IMG/VR virus record: IMGVR_UViG_3300006735_000280
Location: 1 to 23,014 of that record
DNA: 23,014 nt
Direction: 5' to 3' (one strand)
From: a virus
Below are positions 13,814 through 20,508 of this stretch, piece after piece. Both the position numbers and the translations under genes were made by a program. The notes beneath the pieces were generated by a model, which was not told the origin of the DNA, ran no database searches, and saw nothing but the letters and a program-made list of their open reading frames with translations. The first letter of the stretch is position 1. Every line of letters begins with the position of its first letter.

Positions 13814-16800
13814 TGCCACGGTAGATGAGAATGCAACAACGTCACCATCAGCGTGGAATGTTCCACCACTTGCCAATCTAAACTCTTCAACATTAGATAG
13901 GTAAATTTTAATATTATCATCAGTTCCAAAATCAATCCAATCACCACCACTATCTCTACCAACTTTTAATGATGTGTTATAGATAGAGGATATACCTGTT
14001 TGTGCTGCACTTGTACTTAAAGCAACTGTACCATCACCAACCGCGGCGTCTATACCAGTTGATGCTAAAGTACTTGCTGCCATAACTGCCGGCCCACTTG
14101 AACCACCAACTATAAGTTCACCATCATCATCCATTACGGCCGTACCAACTTGGTCAGTACTACTATCTTGTGAAATCAATACTGCTTTATTTGCTAAGGT
14201 CTCTGCTCCTGTTCCACCACTTGATACGGCTAATGGTGTATCAACAATGGTTACCGAAGAAAACGTACCAATGGTACCCGAACCAGATATAGTTGAGACA
14301 TCTAAATGTCCAAATGAACCAGTAGAGGTTGATTTACTAAGGAAGTCTCCACTTGCACTTACAGTACCTTCAACAACAATTCTTTCTGCACTATTACGTG
14401 TGTCAATTGTTAATACTGAAGTACCACCTGCTCCTGCGTCAAATGTTAAGGCATTTGCGTTGTTATCTATTAAATCTATATCGGTAGCTCCAGCTGTTAG
14501 TGTAATATCTCCACCAGTTAAAGTTAAATCTGTAAATGTTGGACTATCACCTGTACCAACTCCGATTGAAGTTCTTAATGTTGCTCCACTTTCTGCTACT
14601 GGATCTCCACTTCCATCACCAACAATCATCTGTCCGTCAGTAAGAACTGACATAGCTGTAATCGCTCCTGTTCCACTTCCAAGTAGAACACCACCATCAG
14701 TTAATGTACTTGCTCCTGTACCACCATCGGCTACAGTCAAGTCAGTAATTCCTGTGATTGTACCACCCTCAATGGTTGCCGTAGTAAATGTTCCGATAGA
14801 TGCACTTACACTTGAACCAGATATATTAGTGGTTCCTGAAGTATTTCTAAATATAACTGAAGCGTCTCCACCAGTGAACGAAGCACTGATAGAATTTCCA
14901 CCAAGTGCCCCCACTACAAAATCTCCACTACCACTCAATGTTCCAGATGTTTTTACAACTCCAGTTGAAGTAACATTACCGACTGCTAAAGTACCAAAGG
15001 TAACATCTGCGTCAGACGTAACGTCTTGGTTAATCGTTGAGTTTGCCTCAATCGTTATAGTTTTAAGACCATCACCTCTGTTTTGACCTAACGTGGTTCC
15101 ATAAACTGCTGAACCCGTTATAGTACCAGTTGAAGTTATATTACCCACTTCAACAATATTTCCTGTGAGTTTAAGACTTCCTTGAGAACTACTCATGTAG
15201 GCTGAATTACTACCTACCCATAAATCTGTACTACCACTAATCAATCCAGCAACTCTTAGTTCTCCACCACCGATTACCAATTTATTAGATGAGTGAACTA
15301 TAGTCATATCTCCATTATTGAAATCAACTACTCCACCACTACCTAAGAATAAATCACTAAACATTTTTGATGAAGTACCAAGTGCTATATCATCATTTGT
15401 ATTTGGTTCAATAGTTCCATCTTTAATATGTATTTGGTCTGCACCTGCTGCTTCAAACGTTATAACGTCATCCGCTGATGCTCGAATTGATGTATCTAAA
15501 TCATCATCTAAATCTATTCTACCTTGACCATCTAAGGTTACATTATCAGTAAATATATTAGACCATTGTGTTCCACTTGCACCTAATGTGTATACACTAT
15601 CTGTACCGACAGTAAAGTTTCCAACAATATCACCCGAACCTGTTATTTGTAAACTACCAGTTACTTTATGGGTGTCGTCTGTAGTATCACCCAATATATT
15701 ACTACCACTTGCGAATGAAGCGGTGATATAACTTACAGAAGAACTCACAATAATTTCTTGTGCGGTTAATCTTCCTGTAAGAGTTGCTGATGCAAATTGT
15801 ACATCAGCGTCTTTTGTTAAATCTTGGTCTACTGTTGCGTTATCTTCAATTGTTAAAGTTTTAGAAGCTGCTCCATAAGTTATAGTACCACTACTTCCAT
15901 CACCAACTGTAAGAGATTCATTCATTGTAAGTGTATTTGCTTGTCCAGCTCCAGTCAATACAATGTTTTGTCCATCACTAACAGTAAGAGTTTCATTTAA
16001 TACTAATTCATGTAAACCCGTACCTGTACTACGTTTAATCTCAGTAAAGTGTCCGAATGAACCACTAACACCACCCGATGCAGTTACTTGAGCTTCAACT
16101 TCTAAACCACCACTTAACTTGACTTTTTCTGCGTCGTTAGTGGTGACAATTTCTAATATACCATTCTTACCACTTGCATCAAATGATAATGCAGAGGCGT
16201 TATTGTCAATCAAATCAACATCAGTTGCCTGACCAGTTAGAGTTATATCTCCAGTGGAAGTTACTCCTGCAAATGTTACTGATGCGTCACTTGTTAAATC
16301 TTGGTTTATCCTTGAGTCATCCTCTACAGTAAGTGTTTTAGATGCTCCACTATATGTTAATGTACCATCATTACCATCTCCAATTGTAAAAGATTCATTT
16401 AAAGTAATTGTTTTGAGACCACCACCTGTGTTTTGTCCAAGTGTTGTACCGTAAACTGCTGAACCACTAACTGTGCCCGTTGAGGTTACATTACCTACCG
16501 ATAAAGTACCTAAAGTAGCATCTGCATCTGTAGATAAGTCTTGGTTTATAATTGAGTTTGCCTCAATTGATATAGTTTTAAGACCACCACCAGTATTCTG
16601 TCCAAGTGTTGTACCGTAAACTGCTGAACCACTAATTGTTCCAGTTGAAGTAACATTTGTTGCGGATAATGTTGCTCCACTAAATGATAAATCACTATCC
16701 TCTGATAATAATCCGGCAGTTCCGTATACAGCGACTCTACCAGAAGTTTGGTTATCAGCTGTTAAGGTATTTGCTCTAAATCCGTGTGCTCCAATATCTA

Positions 16801-17614
16801 AATTACCACCTGCTGTCAATGAGGTTATTCCATCTATAGTTCCACCATTAATATCGGCCGAAGTAAAGATAGCATTTGACGCGGATACGACTGAACCTGA
16901 TATATTTGTGAAATTACCAGTAGTTGCCGAACTGACACCTATTGTTACTCCATCAATAGTACCACCATTAATATCAGCATCGGTGATGGTTACTTGTGAT
17001 TCACCACCTAAAGTAACACCATCTATTTCTCCACTACTTATATATGCTGCTACAGCGTCTCCGTCTGTACCGAGTTGGTCAATATAACCAATTCCATTTA
17101 CATAAATGTCTTTCCATTGTTTAGCACTTGAACCTAAATCAAATGAGTTATCATCATTTGGAATTAATGAAGATGAAAATTCAGCTTCCATTACTACATC
17201 ATCAGAATCCGAATCACCAATGGTTATTTGTCCACCAAGTGTTAAATCACCAGTTACTTTAGCATTACCTTGTATATGTAATGAAGAACCACTTATAATT
17301 GAACCACTAATATTTGCAGCTGCTCCAGAACCACTTGTAAATATAACACCATCTTCATCTGCCTTGATTTGTTGTAAAATAGTTCCGTCTGGTCTTACAA
17401 AATTTATAGAGGAAGTTGCAACAAATATTTCTTTCCAAGTTTGTGTCGCACTACCTAAATCGTAGGTTTCACTGGTTGTTGGTACGAAATCTGCACTTGA
17501 ACTAATTGCAGATTGTGCCTGATTCAACTCCAGTATCGATGCAGTTGAATTGGAGGTTATACCTTTCGGATTGTGTAATTCGGCGTTAGTTAACGCACTA
17601 TGTAATTTAGCCAT
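13505..17614 (-). CDS. Long repetitive tail fibre with C-terminal Peptidase_S74 chaperone
   Basis: This 1369-residue fibre is made of beta-rich repeats. Four 'DLGS....W..I/L' type modules occur near residues 51-65, 156-172, 675-690 and 743-756. Repeated 'VYGTTLGQN.G.GLKTI' units are at about 332, 387 and 837, 'ADINGGTIDG' at 213 and 253, and 'GGTGA' repeats at 964 and 1133. The end is an intramolecular chaperone of endosialidase type (S74): 'SDMNLKENI' at 1268-1276, 'MQLRGVEYDWKRKD' and 'VGVLAQEVEAVVPELV', then a coiled coil (1345-1366). In this family the domain helps trimerise the fibre and cuts itself off just before the conserved Ser, here Ser1268. The fibre probably contacts the host surface. 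It starts with GAGG 7 bases before ATG. Fibre role confident; receptor unknown. Confidence 0.92.
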   Translation of the reverse strand: MAKLHSALTNAELHNPKGITSNSTASILELNQAQSAISSSADFVPTTSETYDLGSATQTWKEIFVATSSINFVRPDGTILQQIKADEDGVIFTSGSGAAANISGSIISGSSLHIQGNAKVTGDLTLGGQITIGDSDSDDVVMEAEFSSSLIPNDDNSFDLGSSAKQWKDIYVNGIGYIDQLGTDGDAVAAYISSGEIDGVTLGGESQVTITDADINGGTIDGVTIGVSSATTGNFTNISGSVVSASNAIFTSADINGGTIDGITSLTAGGNLDIGAHGFRANTLTADNQTSGRVAVYGTAGLLSEDSDLSFSGATLSATNVTSTGTISGSAVYGTTLGQNTGGGLKTISIEANSIINQDLSTDADATLGTLSVGNVTSTGTVSGSAVYGTTLGQNTGGGLKTITLNESFTIGDGNDGTLTYSGASKTLTVEDDSRINQDLTSDASVTFAGVTSTGDITLTGQATDVDLIDNNASALSFDASGKNGILEIVTTNDAEKVKLSGGLEVEAQVTASGGVSGSFGHFTEIKRSTGTGLHELVLNETLTVSDGQNIVLTGAGQANTLTMNESLTVGDGSSGTITYGAASKTLTIEDNATVDQDLTKDADVQFASATLTGRLTAQEIIVSSSVSYITASFASGSNILGDTTDDTHKVTGSLQITGSGDIVGNFTVGTDSVYTLGASGTQWSNIFTDNVTLDGQGRIDLDDDLDTSIRASADDVITFEAAGADQIHIKDGTIEPNTNDDIALGTSSKMFSDLFLGSGGVVDFNNGDMTIVHSSNKLVIGGGELRVAGLISGSTDLWVGSNSAYMSSSQGSLKLTGNIVEVGNITSTGTITGSAVYGTTLGQNRGDGLKTITIEANSTINQDVTSDADVTFGTLAVGNVTSTGVVKTSGTLSGSGDFVVGALGGNSISASFTGGDASVIFRNTSGTTNISGSSVSASIGTFTTATIEGGTITGITDLTVADGGTGASTLTDGGVLLGSGTGAITAMSVLTDGQMIVGDGSGDPVAESGATLRTSIGVGTGDSPTFTDLTLTGGDITLTAGATDIDLIDNNANALTFDAGAGGTSVLTIDTRNSAERIVVEGTVSASGDFLSKSTSTGSFGHLDVSTISGSGTIGTFSSVTIVDTPLAVSSGGTGAETLANKAVLISQDSSTDQVGTAVMDDDGELIVGGSSGPAVMAASTLASTGIDAAVGDGTVALSTSAAQTGISSIYNTSLKVGRDSGGDWIDFGTDDNIKIYLSNVEEFRLASGGTFHADGDVVAFSSTVASDMNLKENITDMKYGLDTVMQLRGVEYDWKRKDMGHDVGVLAQEVEAVVPELVKEQQGLNGRGKFKSVDYNKLVPILIESIKELKSEVDSLKLLNEIDELKD
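16434..16470. repeat. Exact 37-base direct repeat, copy 1 (inside fibre gene)
   Basis: Identical over 37 bases to 16599-16635, with a period of 165 bases (55 codons). It encodes the 'SGSAVYGTTLGQ' unit of the fibre. A third, diverged copy lies near 15085-15115. The identity of the two close copies suggests recent duplication or gene conversion. Confidence 0.9.
16599..16635. repeat. Exact 37-base direct repeat, copy 2 (inside fibre gene)
   Basis: Second copy of the unit at 16434-16470; the surrounding bases differ on both sides, so the exact identity is limited to 37 bases, while the protein repeat is longer. Confidence 0.9.
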
Positions 17615-17655
17615 TGAAATTCCTCATATATATTAAATATTTCATTACCATAATT

Positions 17656-18075
17656 TTATTCTTCAAAAAATACAAGTTCACCTGAATTTGTGGTTACAAA
17701 ATTGATATTAAGTAAGGATAATGTATCAGAACCATCACTCGTTATCGTAACAGCCTTTTCCATTGCCTGTATTGTTATTGCGTTACCACCATAATCATCA
17801 GCCTCAACTCTTCCAAACGAACCAGTTGATGCTGCTGAACCACTTATTATATCTAAACTTCCTGAAAGAGCTCCACCCCAAGAACCACTAACATCTGCTG
17901 ATGTTGCGAGTCCCGAAAGATTACTACCATCACCATAATAAGTACTTGCACTTACTTCGGATCCACTAATTGCCCCAATAGACTTAATAACACTACCAGT
18001 TATTGCTCCTGATGTAGAAAGTGACGCTAGACTTGCATCACTACCAGATACTATGACTTTTTTCCAACTTGGCAT
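17656..18075 (-). CDS. Short fibre-type protein (139 aa)
   Basis: This 139-residue protein is made of the same Ser/Gly/Ala-rich beta sequence as the neighbouring fibres ('ISGSEVSASTYYGDGSNLSG', 'SAASTGSFGRVEADDYGGNA'). Its N-terminus 'MPSWKKVIVSGSDASLASL' is a pattern I associate with the start of marine phage tail or fibre proteins, suggesting an attachment domain followed by a short shaft. It ends 'NSGELVFFEE' without a chaperone domain. It may be a short fibre, a collar between fibre parts, or a shortened paralogue of its large neighbours. The ribosome site is AAGGAG, 9 bases before ATG. Confidence 0.8.
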   Translation of the reverse strand: MPSWKKVIVSGSDASLASLSTSGAITGSVIKSIGAISGSEVSASTYYGDGSNLSGLATSADVSGSWGGALSGSLDIISGSAASTGSFGRVEADDYGGNAITIQAMEKAVTITSDGSDTLSLLNINFVTTNSGELVFFEE

Positions 18076-18184
18076 TTAATATATCTCCTTACGGTTGGTA
18101 ACTCTTTATGAGCCCACTTCCTATTTCATTTAAAATAGGCCAATAAGTTTTCTGTTTAATAAATATCATAAAATTCACTTTTAA
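18076..18184. other. Intergenic region with hairpin between fibre genes
   Basis: 109 bases. It contains the inverted repeat CCTATTT-CATTTA-AAATAGG (18120-18139), a 7-base-pair stem with 6-base loop and no T run after it, so not a standard terminator. Upstream on the minus strand is TATGATATTTATTAAAC, an AT-rich element similar to GTGATATTTATATATG before the tube gene. A promoter for the 139-aa gene is possible but unproven. Confidence 0.4.
18120..18139. repeat. Inverted repeat CCTATTT / AAATAGG
   Basis: Perfect 7-base arms separated by CATTTA, lying 45 bases upstream of the 139-aa fibre start. It could form an mRNA hairpin that stabilises or pauses transcripts. Confidence 0.5.
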
Positions 18185-20500
18185 TTACTCCACTCTTATC
18201 CATATATCGTCTGTAGTGGTGTTTACCCATTGTTCACCAACACCATAAGAACCTGAAGTGGTATTAGGATTATGGTTTGCCGTTACTGTCGTGGTAACGT
18301 ATGCAGTTGGTGTTACAGCAGTTCCATCTGATGCAACTCCTTTAGCAACTGCCCATCTTTCATCTTGTGTGTCGTGATATATAGCAGAACCACTATCTAC
18401 TGCTGAACCACTCTGTACAATCAATCCACCATCTACATTAGATGCTGCTGAACCAGTTGCTGTGAATATAAATTGGTCTCCAACTTTCAAATTAGTTGTA
18501 GATAATGTAGTGGTATCACCTTGTACTGTTAAATCTCCAGTCAAGGTTAAATCTGCAAATGTGGGATTTGCATCAGTTGTTAAATCTTGGTTTACAGTCG
18601 AGTTAGACTCAATTGTAATGGTTGAACCTTGTACCTCAAGAGTTCCACCGATTGTTATGTTACCATCTGATGTTAAATTATCTACAGATATATCACCACT
18701 AGCACTTATATTTCCGCTTGCGGAGACATGAGTAGTATTAATATTAGTAATTGTTCCCGTGTTAGTTATATTAGCAACATTAGTAATATTATTACCATCA
18801 ATATTAAGGTCTTGGGTAGCGGTGTGGTTACCTAAATTATCACCACCCGCAATAGCTGCTGCAAGTGATGCTGAAACATCACTAATGGAAGGTAACGAAA
18901 GTTTACCATCTACGACCAATTTACCTAATGAACCACTTGAAACTGATGAACCACTTATAAAGTGTAAATTTGTAAAATCATTTTTTTGTAATAATCCAGA
19001 TTGTCCCATACCAGCATGTGAGGAACAATAATAATATAATGCATTTGGAGTGTCTTTATCAACTTTTATTTCAATATAAGAACCTAAATTACCAGGTGAT
19101 ACTACACTTGTACCAACATTAGTATTGTATTCAGAACCACCACCATGTGTCCCATTTATCGTTGTACTGAATCTAAAGGGATGGCCGTCATTAGAGGAAT
19201 CTGATTGGTCGAACCTATATGTTTTTCCCTCATCAATCGTGAAGTTTGGTGTCATCTCTCCTTCAAAAACATATCTGTTAAAAGGAGGATCGTCAGCACT
19301 ACCTACAGTTACATCAATTATTTCTGTTAAATCACCCACAACCTTACCCATAGAACCAGTTCCAATTACAACTAAGTCACCACTTGCACTTATAGATGAA
19401 CCAGTTATTTGTGCAAACTGAGAATTACCAGCAACATTTAAAGTCCCAGCTATATCAGCGTTACCATCGATATCTACACCAGTTGCGGATAAATTACCAC
19501 TTGCACTTACGGCTCCACTTGCTGTTACATTACCTGTAATATCTAATCCACTTAAACCACTAATTTCACCAGAAGAATTAAATGAACCCGTTACATCTAA
19601 TCCACTTTGAGCATCTACTCTTGATTGAAAATCTACTATTCCTGCTACATCAAGTGTTCCATCTATATCAACTACATCTAAATTAGTTGTTCCGTTTACG
19701 TATAAATCTTTCCATTGTTTTGAATTTGAACCCAAGTCAAATACATTATCCACATCAGGTATGATACTACCACTATATTCTGCGTTTATCTGTATTGAAT
19801 CTGTATCAGCGTCACCAAGTGTTATATTTCCACTCAATAACATATTGGATGCGGTAATATCACCAGTAAGGTCAAGTCCCGTTGCCAATGTCTTACCAAC
19901 ATATTGGTATGCTGTCATAAACACAACTTCATTTGATGCTGGATCGTGGTCAGAACTTAAAAATTGTAATACACCAGTTTTATAATCAAATATGTAATCG
20001 TTTGTTGAGACTATATCACTTGCCCCAAGTGAACCAGTTTGATTACTTTGTGTGTAAGTTGAAGATTTATAAACAATTACACCATATCCTGGAGTATCAT
20101 CTTCTGTAGTTGCATTTGCTAAAGAAGATACAGAATATTTAGGTGAAATAAAATTAGTTTGTTGATTATCATCAATTAACTGTGCACCGATTCCACTATC
20201 GCTTCCTGTAGGATTTAAAAAGAACCATACCTCAGTATTAGTATTAGAAGGAGTCAACTTATGTCTATACCAATATTGCATTAAGTTCGAACCCGATGCC
20301 TGATGGATTGAACCATGTTGAGAACTTCCACTAAATGGTAATCCACTCGATGGTACATAATGTGCCTGTGTGTAAATTTCTTCGGCTCTTAAATCAAGCA
20401 CATTCGTAAACGATTCTTGTGCAGTCGTAAATGTGTTATGCGTATATCTTCTTGACGCTAACAGTCTACTTGATTTTGAACCTGAATCTATAAATCCCAT
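18185..20500 (-). CDS. Tail fibre protein with embedded cupredoxin-like domain (771 aa)
   Basis: A 771-residue fibre-type structural protein. The N-terminal 200 residues are non-repetitive ('ASRRYTHNTFTTAQESFTN', 'YWYRHKLTPSNTNTEVWFF') and probably attach it to the virion. A beta-repeat shaft follows (about 205-395), including 'NVFDLGSNSKQWKDLYVNG' (252-270), nearly the same as a module in the 1369-aa fibre. Residues 405-503 form a cupredoxin-like insert with a full set of candidate copper ligands (His440, Cys492, His495, Met498). More shaft follows (515-670), and the end is 'SYGVGEQWVNTTTDDIWIRVE'. The start at 20500 has a GAGAGAGA ribosome site and lies 8 bases after the previous stop. The fibre call is good; its exact place on the virion is unknown. 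Confidence 0.85.
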   Translation of the reverse strand: MGFIDSGSKSSRLLASRRYTHNTFTTAQESFTNVLDLRAEEIYTQAHYVPSSGLPFSGSSQHGSIHQASGSNLMQYWYRHKLTPSNTNTEVWFFLNPTGSDSGIGAQLIDDNQQTNFISPKYSVSSLANATTEDDTPGYGVIVYKSSTYTQSNQTGSLGASDIVSTNDYIFDYKTGVLQFLSSDHDPASNEVVFMTAYQYVGKTLATGLDLTGDITASNMLLSGNITLGDADTDSIQINAEYSGSIIPDVDNVFDLGSNSKQWKDLYVNGTTNLDVVDIDGTLDVAGIVDFQSRVDAQSGLDVTGSFNSSGEISGLSGLDITGNVTASGAVSASGNLSATGVDIDGNADIAGTLNVAGNSQFAQITGSSISASGDLVVIGTGSMGKVVGDLTEIIDVTVGSADDPPFNRYVFEGEMTPNFTIDEGKTYRFDQSDSSNDGHPFRFSTTINGTHGGGSEYNTNVGTSVVSPGNLGSYIEIKVDKDTPNALYYYCSSHAGMGQSGLLQKNDFTNLHFISGSSVSSGSLGKLVVDGKLSLPSISDVSASLAAAIAGGDNLGNHTATQDLNIDGNNITNVANITNTGTITNINTTHVSASGNISASGDISVDNLTSDGNITIGGTLEVQGSTITIESNSTVNQDLTTDANPTFADLTLTGDLTVQGDTTTLSTTNLKVGDQFIFTATGSAASNVDGGLIVQSGSAVDSGSAIYHDTQDERWAVAKGVASDGTAVTPTAYVTTTVTANHNPNTTSGSYGVGEQWVNTTTDDIWIRVE
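18992..19288 (-). other. Cupredoxin-like (type-1 copper) module in the fibre
   Basis: Residues about 405-503 of the 771-aa fibre. It begins 'NRYVFEGEMTPNFTIDEGKT', continues with 'SNDGHPFRFSTT' (first His, 440), and ends 'ALYYYCSSHAGMGQSG' with Cys492, His495 and Met498. The C-x2-H-x2-M spacing is the same as in amicyanin. Copper binding is inferred from these residues, not shown. Confidence 0.7.
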
Positions 20501-20508
20501 ATCTCTCT

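Noticed and set aside
14247-15086. A 279-codon open frame on the plus strand, opposite the long fibre gene
   Set aside because: It mirrors the Ser/Thr/Gly repeats of the fibre (giving Pro/Val/Ser-rich nonsense), has no ribosome site, and codon bias of the repetitive minus-strand gene explains its openness. The same holds for the other plus-strand frames over the fibre genes.
18120-18139. CCTATTT/AAATAGG hairpin as a transcription terminator
   Set aside because: The stem is A/T-rich and no T run follows it on either strand, so it is listed only as an inverted repeat.
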